Shown: piece by piece, positions 6,573 to 14,020 of the stretch | How the letters are laid out: each line of letters begins with the position of its first letter | Numbering within the stretch: position 1 is the stretch's first letter | Source of the DNA: Candidatus Cloacimonadota bacterium | Lineage (GTDB): Bacteria; Cloacimonadota; Cloacimonadia; Cloacimonadales; TCS61 | NCBI GenBank assembly: GCA_003647825.1 | Contig: QMNP01000013.1 | Location: 1-14,020 of the forward strand | DNA length: 14,020 bases | Direction of reading: 5' to 3' | Made by a program: the position numbers and the translations under genes | The notes under the pieces: generated by a model | The model's database searches: none | What the model was told of the DNA's origin: nothing | What the model saw: only the letters and a program-made list of their open reading frames with translations

Positions 6573-7675
6573 GTAAAGAAAATAAAAAAGAAAAACCAAC
6601 ACCACGAAGTGTTGATGTTGATTGCATTGATATGCAATCGCGAAATCTGAACCATATAAAAATATTCCTGGGCATTATCGTGATGGTAATTGCGATTTAC
6701 ATTTTACGTACATTAAAAGGAATCTTCATACCGCTTACATTTGCTATTTTTCTTTCTATGCTGTTCCAGCCTTTAAATCGATTTCTGCATGAACACAAAA
6801 TTCCCATGTGGATCAATATTTTTGTAATGGTTATAATTATTTTAATATTATTCACCGGTATGGGAACGATTATTTACACTAGTGTTTCTTCTTTTGTAAC
6901 TGAATTTCCAAAATATGAAGAACAGATTTCAAACATGGTAGAAAAATTATTTATGACCTTTGAGATTCCGGTGGAAGAAGTAACCTACTATCTGAAAAAT
7001 AAGGTAAATTGGTTGCAGCTGGCTGATAAAATGTCCCTTTCCAAAGTTATTTCCAGTACAATGGGTAATTTCATTGATTTCATGGTTAAATTGCTTCTTA
7101 CAGTTGCCTTTATGATCTTCATTGTATTAGAGCGGACCAAGATCTTCGAACGGATAAATAAAGTGATAACTGAAGATGAAGCAGCTCACTCGACCATTGT
7201 TACCCAGGATATTGAACGTTCAGTTAAAACGTTTATTATCAATAAAACCCTGATTAGCCTGGCAACTGGTCTTATCAGTATGTTTTTTATAGCTATCTTT
7301 GGCGTTGATTTTGTTGTGATCTCAGGATTCCTGATCTTCATCTTGAATTATATCCCCAATTTTGGATCTATTGTAGCATCTGGTTTCCCAATACTAATCT
7401 GCTTCCTGCAATACGGTTTAAGCTGGCAGCTAATTGCCATTACTGCTACTCTTATTGGCACTCAAATGACCATGGGCAATTTTGTTGAACCGAAAATAAT
7501 GGGGAATGAATTAAAGCTATCTCCACTTGTAGTATTACTATCTTTGATCTTCTGGTTTTGGGTGTGGGGTCCTGTAGGTATGATATTAGCTGTTCCATTC
7601 ACTTCTGCATTTAATTTAATTTTAAAAGAAATCCCTTCCATGCGGGTAATTTCAGCTATTATTAGTTCCGAATAA
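6569..7675 (+). CDS. AI-2E family (PerM/TqsA-like) membrane transporter
   Basis: This 368-residue inner-membrane permease belongs to the AI-2E transporter family. The charged cytoplasmic N-terminus (1-30) is followed by hydrophobic segments at about 32-47, 50-66 and 82-106. A soluble loop follows (about 107-165), with further segments at about 168-187, 224-262, 265-281, 286-303 and 320-352. Family signatures are LNYIPNFGSIVA (259-270) and GNFVEPKIMGNELKLSP (303-319), followed by FWFWVWGPVGMILAVP (328-343). Members have been linked to autoinducer-2 export, Na+/H+ exchange or unknown cargo, so the substrate cannot be assigned. AAAGGTG lies about ten bases before the ATG. The radical-SAM gene downstream begins with no intervening base, implying co-translation. 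Confidence 0.9.
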   Translation: MSKENKKEKPTPRSVDVDCIDMQSRNLNHIKIFLGIIVMVIAIYILRTLKGIFIPLTFAIFLSMLFQPLNRFLHEHKIPMWINIFVMVIIILILFTGMGTIIYTSVSSFVTEFPKYEEQISNMVEKLFMTFEIPVEEVTYYLKNKVNWLQLADKMSLSKVISSTMGNFIDFMVKLLLTVAFMIFIVLERTKIFERINKVITEDEAAHSTIVTQDIERSVKTFIINKTLISLATGLISMFFIAIFGVDFVVISGFLIFILNYIPNFGSIVASGFPILICFLQYGLSWQLIAITATLIGTQMTMGNFVEPKIMGNELKLSPLVVLLSLIFWFWVWGPVGMILAVPFTSAFNLILKEIPSMRVISAIISSE

Positions 7676-8923
7676 ATGCCGATTAAAATTAAAGAAATTG
7701 CTTCAGGAAGTCTGGCTGATGGGAAATTGCTCCCAGGTGATCTGTTAATTTCAATTAATGGCAAGCAGATCTCAGATTTTTTGGACCTTCAATTCCACAG
7801 CTCCGATGATGAATTGAGAATTGAATTCTCAAGAATTAATGGTGTTTTCGAAGAAGTGATCATTTACCAGGACTGGCAAACTCCTTTGGGTATAGAACCT
7901 CTTCCCCATCGCTGCCGAACTTGTGCTAATAACTGTATCTTCTGTTTTGTAGATCAAATGCGTCCTGATTTTCGTGAAACACTCTATGTAAAAGATGATG
8001 ATTATCGGCTGTCTTTTGTACATGGGAATTTTATCACACTTACCAATCTCACTTCTCGTGATCTGAAAAAAATCATTGAGCAGAGATTAAGTCCGCTCTA
8101 TATTTCCGTGCATACTACCGATCCTGTTTTACATAAAAAAATGCTGCGTTATGAACAAGACTTTAACATCTTGGAAACGCTTCAATTACTCGGGAAAAAT
8201 AATATTAAGTTTCACACACAAATAGTAATTATTCCTGGGTGGAACGACGGAGAAGCTCTTACAAAGTCACTTAATGATCTAACCTCTCCGGAATTAAATT
8301 CCTTATCTGTAGGTATTGTGCCTGTAGGTCTTACCAAATACCGTAAAAACCTTATCGAGATAAATGCAGTTGATGCGGAACGGGCTCAGAAACTTTTGCG
8401 GCAAACCACTAATTTTCCCAATACTTTCTGCTCTGATGAAATCTATCTGACAGCTGGTGAACCAGTACCTTCTATGGAATTTTACAATGATTTCCCGCAA
8501 CTGGAAAATGGTATTGGAATGATCCGTCTATTACTGGAAAACTGGCAGAATAATAAATCTGAATTTGTGAAGTTTATAGATCAACTTGAAAAAGATATTG
8601 TTCTTATAACAGGCACTCTTGCGTTCAAAACTATTTCATTAATTGCAAAAGAGATCAAAGAGATTACCAACAAAAAAGTAAGAGTTCAAAAAGTTCTGAA
8701 TGATTTCCTGGGGCACAACGTAACAGTTACCGGATTACTTTCTGGGAAAGATATTTTAGCACAAACAACTTTAGACAAAAACGAAATAGCATTGATAAGC
8801 AGCGCAATTTTCAATAACGATGATTTAACTTTAGATAACATCACAATAGAGAACTTCAAAAAACAATTAAATTCCTCTTTAATTGTAGTTGATGAAGTAT
8901 TTGACAGCTGGGAATTCATCTAA
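7676..8923 (+). CDS. PDZ / radical SAM / DUF512 protein
   Basis: This 415-residue protein belongs to the DUF512 radical-SAM family of unknown reaction. A short PDZ-like domain (about 1-60) carries LLPGDLLISINGKQISD. The radical SAM motif C83-x3-C87-x2-C90 lies in CANNCIFCFVDQMR, which should bind a 4Fe-4S cluster that cleaves S-adenosylmethionine; an extra Cys80 precedes it. Further family landmarks are LSFVHGNFITLTNL (112-125), LYISVHTTDP (141-150), VGIVPVGLTKYR (212-223), LTAGEPVP (258-265) and the C-terminal DUF512 signature FLGHNVTVTGLLSGKDI (344-360). Its ATG directly follows the permease TAA (TAAATG) with no ribosome binding site, so translation probably depends on the upstream gene. 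The length is close to typical, and nothing appears missing. Confidence 0.9.
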   Translation: MPIKIKEIASGSLADGKLLPGDLLISINGKQISDFLDLQFHSSDDELRIEFSRINGVFEEVIIYQDWQTPLGIEPLPHRCRTCANNCIFCFVDQMRPDFRETLYVKDDDYRLSFVHGNFITLTNLTSRDLKKIIEQRLSPLYISVHTTDPVLHKKMLRYEQDFNILETLQLLGKNNIKFHTQIVIIPGWNDGEALTKSLNDLTSPELNSLSVGIVPVGLTKYRKNLIEINAVDAERAQKLLRQTTNFPNTFCSDEIYLTAGEPVPSMEFYNDFPQLENGIGMIRLLLENWQNNKSEFVKFIDQLEKDIVLITGTLAFKTISLIAKEIKEITNKKVRVQKVLNDFLGHNVTVTGLLSGKDILAQTTLDKNEIALISSAIFNNDDLTLDNITIENFKKQLNSSLIVVDEVFDSWEFI

Positions 8924-9013
8924 CTCACAACGTTATTTGATCTTCTGAATTTATTGTTTAATTATTTTTCTGATGTTTAAATTCAAATTCCGTAAACACT
9001 AATTATAACTAAT

Positions 9014-9075
9014 TTCACAGGCTTTGTACAATTCTATAATTCGCTTGACAAATAACAATTTCAAAAATTTAACAT
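9014..9075 (+). promoter_or_regulatory. Candidate promoter(s) of the HD-GYP signalling gene
   Basis: The 177-base gap after the DUF512 gene holds two overlapping candidates. One is TTCACA (9014-9019), a short 15-base spacer and a perfect TATAAT (9035-9040). The other is a perfect TTGACA (9045-9050) with a weak TAACAT (9070-9075) after a long 19-base spacer. Neither has both good hexamers and ideal spacing. The rest of the gap is AT-rich, and I see no terminator hairpin in it. Confidence 0.4.
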
Positions 9076-9100
9076 TTCGAGAGATTAATAAGGATTGGAT

Positions 9101-12100
9101 ATGGATAAAAGACGAGTACTGATAGTTGAAGATGAGACAATTGTAGCTGAAGATATAAAAAGAATCCTGTTAAAACGAAATTTCGAAATTATTGGAAATG
9201 TAACAAATGGACACGAAGCTCTCAAGATCATAAAAGAGAAGAAACCAAACCTGGTTTTATTAGACATCATGTTAGAAGATGAAATCGATGGTATTCAAGT
9301 TGCAGATCAAATTGTAGCACAAAATATTCCTTTTATCTATGTAACTGCTTATGCCGACGATGAAAAAATTGAGCAGGCAAAGCACACAATGCCGTTCGGG
9401 TATCTTTTAAAACCATTCCGTGAAAGAGAATTAATAGCTACAATTGAAATGGCATTTTTCAAACACGATACAGATAAGAAATTGAAAGAAAGCATGAAAA
9501 ACTATAAACGGATACTCGATAATATCCAAGATGTTTATTATGAAGTAACCGTGGATGGCAATATTTTACAAATCAGTCCATCAATAGAAGAAATTTCCAG
9601 TTACAGAATGGAAGACATTCTTGGAGCTTCATTATTCCAAATTTATTATAATCCAGACGATCGTGATGTTTTTTTGTCGAAATTAACTAAAGATGGTTTT
9701 GTTACAGATTACCCTCTTATACTCAAAGATAAAGACGGTACCCCTTTTACATGCCTTTGTTCATGCAAACTTATTGTAGAAGACGACTCTGATCCCAAAA
9801 TTATTGGATCCTTAAGAAATATTTCTGAGCGTCTGGAAAAGAAAAAAGAATTAAAGGATTCTCAAGAGAGATACAAAATATTATTTGAATCAAATCCTGA
9901 TGCCGTAATGCTTCAAGATGAAAAATCGATGGTAGATTGTAATGAAGCTGCTCTTAAATTGTTTGGATTTACATATAAAGATGAACTTAAAGGATTTGGT
10001 CCAGGAGATTTTTCTCCCATGCTCCAACCTGATGGTAGAAATTCTCTGGAATTAATCAATAAAAATATTAATAAAGCTTTTACACAAGGTTCTGCGCAGT
10101 TTAATTGGACATATCGAAAAAGGAATGGAACGACCTTCCCTGCAATGGTCTGGTTAAATTTATACAAACATAACAACAAACCACATCTACTGGTGAATAT
10201 AAAAGATGTAACGGATATTCACATATCTCAGGAAAAACTTCAACGCTCTTATAACCAGATGGAATTGGTGATAAAAGAAAGAACATCTGAACTTACAAAC
10301 ACCAATCGAAAACTTCTTAATGAAATTCAAGTACGTAAAGAAGCTGAGAAAAAAGCTAAAGATGGTGAAGTATTTTATAATGCACTTTTTGAGAATAACC
10401 CTATCGAGACTATTGTTGTTGATCGAAATGGTACTGTAGTTAGCTATAATCGGGCTGTTACAAAAAATCGCAGCAGATTCCCAAAAGTTGGAGACATCAT
10501 GTATAAAGATTATGCTGGGAAGTATGATGTTGACATGTATGGTGAGCTTATAGATTGTATAAAAATAGGAAAAATTAAACAATTTTCTGAAGCTAGATAT
10601 AAAGATAAAGTCTGGTCCATAACTATAGCTCCCTTTGAGAAAGGAGCAATTATAGCTTCCATCGATGTATCTCGACAAAAATTTGCAGAAGAACAGATCA
10701 TGAAACTGAACAAGGTTTTTCAAAACCTAAGCTCGGACCCATGTTCAAACATCGAATATATTGTACAGCAGGCTGGTGAAATTATTCATAGTTCGTGCTG
10801 CCTGTATTATAAACTAGATAAGAATAAAGAAAAAATTGAACTGACAGCGTCATATCATGCACCCGATGGATTATTAAAGACAGATTCTCCAGAAAACCAC
10901 ATCTGCTTTCAGGAAATCATTAAATCTGGTAAGAACGATGTTAATATCTGCAATTTAGATTTAAAAAAATATTCTGATATAGATCCATCCATTCATCAAT
11001 ATGGCTTGAAATCTCTTCTGGGTTTTCCCGTACGCTACCAACATGAAATCATTGGAACTTTATGTGCATTTGATGTAACAAAAAGAACTTTTTCAAAGAA
11101 TGAATCATATATATTATCAACTCTTACTAAGACCATTTCTATAGAAGAAGAAAGATTGAAGATACTTAACGCTTTGAAACAAGTAAGTAAATTGCAGAGG
11201 TTAATCTTAAATACAGCGAGAAGTTTCAATTCAAGCCTGGAATTCGAAGAAGTTACCAGACGCATCACGTCTGAAGCTATGGAAATTCTAGATTCTTATG
11301 GTGGTACAGTTTACACTTTATCTGAAGACGGCAGGACGCTGAAACCTATTATTGCCATAGATCCTGAATTTGCTGACGAGATCATGGCTACAGAATTAGA
11401 TATCGACAGCAGCTTCACAGGTCAGGCTATCAAGAAGCGTACTCCCTTAATGTTCAATGATGCGGGTTTAAATGAAAACGGTTATCAAATTCCAGGAACA
11501 ACCGTAGTGAAAAATGAGAGAATTCTTGTTGCTCCTTTTATTTCTGGTAAAAATGTTCTTGGAGCAATCGTTCTAAACAGAATTGGTTCTGTTTTTACAG
11601 AAGAAGATCTGGCTCTCTTAGAAACATTGGCAAGTTTTGCAACTTCTTCTTTAAAAAACGCACAAGCATATAAACAACTAAAACATGAAGTAACTGAGCG
11701 TTCACGTGCTGAAATAGCAAAAGAGGAAAGTGAAAAAAAATATTCTACACTACATGCCAATGTACCAGTTGGCATATTCAGAACCTCCCATGACGGAACC
11801 ATGCTTTCAGTAAATCGTACAATGGTGAAAATGCTAAGATTTAAAAGTTCTGAAGAACTCTTACAGGTAAAAATGATTGATATCTTCGAAAACAGATCTG
11901 ATCAGGAGAAACTTTTGCAGATCCTTGAAGATAAAGGTGAAATAGAAAACTTTGAAGTAAAACTAAAAAGATCAGACGGATCAGTCTTTTGGTCTGTAAT
12001 TAGTGTTAAGGCTTCTTTTGAAAACCAGAATTTGCTTTTCCAGGATGGTATTATCAAAGATATTACAAAACGTAAAGAAGCTGAGATAAGCTTAATGAAA

Positions 12101-13099
12101 ACCCAAAATCGTCTGGTTACACTTTTTCAGAATGTACCGGATTTAATTTTATATGAAACTGGAGGAAAAGAAGAGTTTGTTTCAGCTAATATCAAGCATC
12201 TCCTTGGTTATCCGGCTGAAGATTTCATTAACGACCCCGATAAATTTAACAGTTTGATCCATGAAGAAGACCAGGAGTATATAAACGAAAAATATGAGGA
12301 ATGGATAGATAATGATCAGGAAGGATTATTAACGCTTTGGTTTCGTGTAAAAAAATCAGACGGATCATATCTATGGATGGAAGACAGAAGAGTAAAATTA
12401 ACTGACGAGACTGATAGATCTTATGAATCGGGCGTAAAAATTGATATAACCAATTTAAAACAAGCAGAAGAACGTCTTAAATCTAGCTTAGATAAACTGA
12501 AATCTCTACTGCATGAAACTATTCATGGATTAGTTTCTGCTGTGGAAATGCGAGATCCTTATACGGCGGGACATCAAAGAAGAGTGGCTTTACTCGCTAC
12601 AGCTATTGCTCAAGAAATGAAACTTCCCGATGATCAAATAGACGGTCTTAACCTAGCTGCTCTGGTGCATGATATCGGTAAAATAAATGTTCCGGCTGAA
12701 ATTTTAAGTAAACCCGGAATTTTAACTGAGACCGAATTTAATTTGATTAAAATGCATCCGCAAACCGGATATGAGATTCTGAAAACTATACAGTTCCCCT
12801 GGCCTGTAGCAGAAATCGTATTGCAGCATCAAGAACGTTATGATGGTTCTGCTTATCCACAAGGTTTAAAAGGAAATGAAATAAACCTTTGCGCCAGAAT
12901 ATTGGGTGTAGCAGATGTGATCGAAGCAATGTCTTCACATCGACCTTACAGACCTTCGTTAGGTATCGATAAAGCCTTAGCAGAAATTAAAAATAACAGG
13001 GGTAAATATTTTGATCCGGAAGTTGTAGATGCTTGCCTTAACCTCTTCAGTGAAAAGGGATTCTATTTCACAGAGGAAGACGGTTTTGTTCGAAATTAA
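9101..13099 (+). CDS. Response regulator with five PAS, two GAF and a C-terminal HD-GYP domain
   Basis: This 1332-residue soluble protein has no signal peptide or membrane segment. The CheY-like receiver (1-120) has acidic E10-D11, phosphoacceptor D55, T82 and K104. PAS domains follow at about 130-245, 255-375 and 425-530, with a charged coiled coil at 375-425. GAF domains lie at about 545-685 and 705-855, and PAS domains at about 878-990 and 1003-1120. The HD-GYP domain (1135-1320) has H1158, H1190-D1191, K1194, H1219, H1243 and D1272. HD-GYP proteins hydrolyse cyclic di-GMP, so the expected role is phosphodiesterase output gated by phosphorylation and several ligands. The GYP motif reads AYP (1251-1253), but the metal ligands look intact. 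I chose ATG 9101 over TTG 9095 because AAGGA (9090-9094) is correctly spaced for it. No partner kinase is nearby. Its stop overlaps that of the convergent gene. Confidence 0.92.
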   Translation: MDKRRVLIVEDETIVAEDIKRILLKRNFEIIGNVTNGHEALKIIKEKKPNLVLLDIMLEDEIDGIQVADQIVAQNIPFIYVTAYADDEKIEQAKHTMPFGYLLKPFRERELIATIEMAFFKHDTDKKLKESMKNYKRILDNIQDVYYEVTVDGNILQISPSIEEISSYRMEDILGASLFQIYYNPDDRDVFLSKLTKDGFVTDYPLILKDKDGTPFTCLCSCKLIVEDDSDPKIIGSLRNISERLEKKKELKDSQERYKILFESNPDAVMLQDEKSMVDCNEAALKLFGFTYKDELKGFGPGDFSPMLQPDGRNSLELINKNINKAFTQGSAQFNWTYRKRNGTTFPAMVWLNLYKHNNKPHLLVNIKDVTDIHISQEKLQRSYNQMELVIKERTSELTNTNRKLLNEIQVRKEAEKKAKDGEVFYNALFENNPIETIVVDRNGTVVSYNRAVTKNRSRFPKVGDIMYKDYAGKYDVDMYGELIDCIKIGKIKQFSEARYKDKVWSITIAPFEKGAIIASIDVSRQKFAEEQIMKLNKVFQNLSSDPCSNIEYIVQQAGEIIHSSCCLYYKLDKNKEKIELTASYHAPDGLLKTDSPENHICFQEIIKSGKNDVNICNLDLKKYSDIDPSIHQYGLKSLLGFPVRYQHEIIGTLCAFDVTKRTFSKNESYILSTLTKTISIEEERLKILNALKQVSKLQRLILNTARSFNSSLEFEEVTRRITSEAMEILDSYGGTVYTLSEDGRTLKPIIAIDPEFADEIMATELDIDSSFTGQAIKKRTPLMFNDAGLNENGYQIPGTTVVKNERILVAPFISGKNVLGAIVLNRIGSVFTEEDLALLETLASFATSSLKNAQAYKQLKHEVTERSRAEIAKEESEKKYSTLHANVPVGIFRTSHDGTMLSVNRTMVKMLRFKSSEELLQVKMIDIFENRSDQEKLLQILEDKGEIENFEVKLKRSDGSVFWSVISVKASFENQNLLFQDGIIKDITKRKEAEISLMKTQNRLVTLFQNVPDLILYETGGKEEFVSANIKHLLGYPAEDFINDPDKFNSLIHEEDQEYINEKYEEWIDNDQEGLLTLWFRVKKSDGSYLWMEDRRVKLTDETDRSYESGVKIDITNLKQAEERLKSSLDKLKSLLHETIHGLVSAVEMRDPYTAGHQRRVALLATAIAQEMKLPDDQIDGLNLAALVHDIGKINVPAEILSKPGILTETEFNLIKMHPQTGYEILKTIQFPWPVAEIVLQHQERYDGSAYPQGLKGNEINLCARILGVADVIEAMSSHRPYRPSLGIDKALAEIKNNRGKYFDPEVVDACLNLFSEKGFYFTEEDGFVRN

Positions 13100-13521
13100 T
13101 CTCTATAGCTGAAATCAAATGGTGAGTTATACTGTTTGAATTCGATTGTAATACTGGTGTTTTCAGATGGTTTCCAGTTTAATTGCATGTTTGGTAAAAC
13201 TTTCGTAGCATTATCTTCATTACCATCAAATTCGATGCCGCTTTTGTAAGTTGCTGTTCCAAAATTTACAAAATTCAAATCAAGATCCAGTTTTAACTTT
13301 GAATTAAAATTATAACTGAGATGATTTGTATAAACCGACTGATAAAAGCTTTGCTTATTAGATGAAATTCCACTGCTGAAACTTATTGAATGATTTACAG
13401 AAATTTTGTTTGCATCCAGAAAAGAAGGCATGAGCAAGCTTGGTTTAAAAACATTATTTATCATTTCTGCATTTAAAGCGAATGTCAAAATCAATATCAT
13501 TATAAGCAATATTCTCTTCAT
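13096..13521 (-). CDS. Small secreted beta-rich protein, unknown function
   Basis: This 141-residue protein has a clear Sec signal peptide: MKR, a hydrophobic core and probable cleavage after ALNA (residue 18). The mature part has alternating polar and hydrophobic residues typical of beta strands (YQSVYTNHLSYNFNSKLKLD, LDLNFVNFGTATYKSG, NMQLNWKPSENTSITIEF). It could form part of a small outer-membrane barrel or a periplasmic beta protein. It ends abruptly in SPFDFSYRD and may be short for a complete barrel. GAGG (13530-13527) precedes the ATG, and a good promoter lies at 13569-13596. Its TAA overlaps the TAA of the HD-GYP gene. It is downstream of, and on the same strand as, a T9SS cargo gene. 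I do not recognise the family. Confidence 0.7.
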   Translation of the reverse strand: MKRILLIMILILTFALNAEMINNVFKPSLLMPSFLDANKISVNHSISFSSGISSNKQSFYQSVYTNHLSYNFNSKLKLDLDLNFVNFGTATYKSGIEFDGNEDNATKVLPNMQLNWKPSENTSITIEFKQYNSPFDFSYRD

Positions 13522-13550
13522 ATATACCTCACATTTTACAAAAAAATGAT

Positions 13551-13638
13551 TAAATTAAATCAATTCCTTCTATAAACAACAGCAATTTTATGTCAAACCA
13601 CTTCTTAATAAATTAATTCAACCCCACCTATAAACAAC
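13551..13638. repeat. Direct repeat of about 30 bp spanning the promoter region
   Basis: Positions 13551-13580 and 13609-13638 match at 25 of 30 bases at a fixed offset of 58, ending in the identical 11-mer CTATAAACAAC. On the minus strand each copy contains TATAG(A/G), the -10-like element of the downstream secreted-protein gene. The region between the copies is not repeated. Confidence 0.65.
13569..13596 (-). promoter_or_regulatory. Promoter of the small secreted-protein gene
   Basis: On the minus strand a perfect TTGACA (13596 to 13591), a 16-base spacer and TATAGA (13574 to 13569) are correctly placed for transcription to start near 13562, about 40 bases before the ATG at 13521. A second, weaker set (TTTAAA at 13654-13649, 16 bases, TATAGG at 13632-13627) lies 58 bases upstream in the duplicated copy. 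Confidence 0.6.
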
Positions 13639-13644
13639 TAATTA

Positions 13645-14020
13645 TTACTTTAAAAGTAACATTTTTTTAGCTGCAGCAGGTTTGCCGTCCAGCATCAATC
13701 TATACAGATATGTCCCGCTGGCTGCTTTATTTCCATTGTTATCATCACCATTCCATACTACTTTATTTTCTCTTTCTATCTTTGGATCTGTAATTTTCAG
13801 GGTTTTGATCTTTTGTCCTTTTACATTAAAAATTTCAATAGCTGCTTTCTGAATCTGGTTCTTAAGGTTGAATGAAATTGTTGTTTCAGGGTTAAATGGA
13901 TTTGGATAATTTTGATTCAGTTCTGCCTTTAATGAAGCAATATTTCCAGCGCTGCCTGTATTCAAATCTTCCAGATTCATTTCATACGCAGAACAGCCAT
14001 AAGTTCCAAGCAGTAAAGTA
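13645..14020 (-). CDS. Secreted protein with type IX secretion C-terminal sorting domain (partial, 5' end outside window)
   Basis: Only the C-terminal part is visible. The frame is open from the TAA at 13645 to the window edge. An internal ATG at 13980 gives 111 codons, but coding-like residues continue upstream (LLLGTYGCSAYE), so the true start lies beyond 14020. The domain at about 13650-13935 reads LNQNYPNPFNPETTISF, then AAIEIFNVKGQKIKTL, VVWNGDDNNGNKAASGTYLYRL and a basic end AAAKKMLLLK. This is the T9SS type A / FlgD-Ig-like sorting domain, recognised by the Por machinery and usually removed or linked at the cell surface. The passenger domain is not in the window. It marks the host as an FCB-group bacterium. 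Confidence 0.9.
   Translation of the reverse strand, partial: TLLLGTYGCSAYEMNLEDLNTGSAGNIASLKAELNQNYPNPFNPETTISFNLKNQIQKAAIEIFNVKGQKIKTLKITDPKIERENKVVWNGDDNNGNKAASGTYLYRLMLDGKPAAAKKMLLLK

Noticed and set aside
10187..10723. Long open frame on the minus strand (178 codons) opposite the signalling gene
   Set aside because: It overlaps a well-supported PAS/GAF coding region, has Phe/Ile/Ser-rich low-complexity content typical of an antisense shadow in AT-rich DNA, and shows no recognisable domain.
13645..13669. Palindrome TTACTTT/AAAGTAA followed by T's on the plus strand, a possible terminator
   Set aside because: The stem is AT-only with a tiny loop, lies within the coding end of the T9SS gene, and no plus-strand gene precedes it nearby; the T run encodes Lys codons on the minus strand.
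13978..13980. ATG as the start of the T9SS protein
   Set aside because: The frame remains open upstream to the window edge with protein-like residues, and a sorting domain is normally the C-terminus of a larger secreted protein with a signal peptide.

Overview
The window reads as ordinary, AT-rich bacterial chromosome, with no phage, plasmid, insertion-sequence or CRISPR signature. One partial gene at the right edge (13645-14020, minus) ends in a type IX secretion (Por) sorting domain containing NYPNPFNPETTISF. That motif points to the Fibrobacteres-Chlorobi-Bacteroidetes superphylum. The low GC, the divergent ATP-type PEP carboxykinase and the DUF512 radical-SAM protein would suit a Cloacimonadota-like or related lineage. 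That placement is inference; only the superphylum is reasonably supported.

Layout. (1) 1-335, minus: a tRNA cluster with one edge-truncated Met-type (CAT) tRNA and two initiator tRNA genes that differ only by a compensated base pair. (2) 453-2631, plus: RNase G, then ribosomal proteins L21 and L27. A probable internal promoter lies at the end of rng, the L21 leader is rich in hairpins, and a strong terminator follows rpmA. (3) 2735-4465, plus: a divergent PEP carboxykinase followed by a 9-bp hairpin. (4) 4510-5383, plus: a LysO-family lysine exporter split into two overlapping genes. (5) 5533-8923, plus: a TPR lipoprotein, an AI-2E/PerM-family permease and a PDZ/radical-SAM/DUF512 protein. 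The last two abut with no spacer, and a 16-codon ORF may overlap the permease start. (6) 9101-13099, plus: a 1332-residue soluble signalling protein with the order receiver - PAS x3 - GAF x2 - PAS x2 - HD-GYP. (7) 13096-14020, minus: a small secreted beta-rich protein, whose stop codon overlaps that of the HD-GYP gene, and the C-terminal part of a secreted T9SS substrate.

How they fit together: the left third is translation and RNA-processing machinery, with initiator tRNAs and RNase G on divergent transcripts and L21/L27 below RNase G. The middle is central carbon metabolism and amino-acid export. The right third is envelope and signalling: a cytoplasmic protein expected to degrade c-di-GMP lies tail-to-tail with two secreted proteins. 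I see no clear new multi-gene system. The points most worth following up are the alternative base-pairing in the L21 leader, the split lysine exporter with a possibly hairpin-sequestered ribosome binding site, the multi-sensor HD-GYP regulator, and the overlapping stop codons and duplicated promoter region at the right end.
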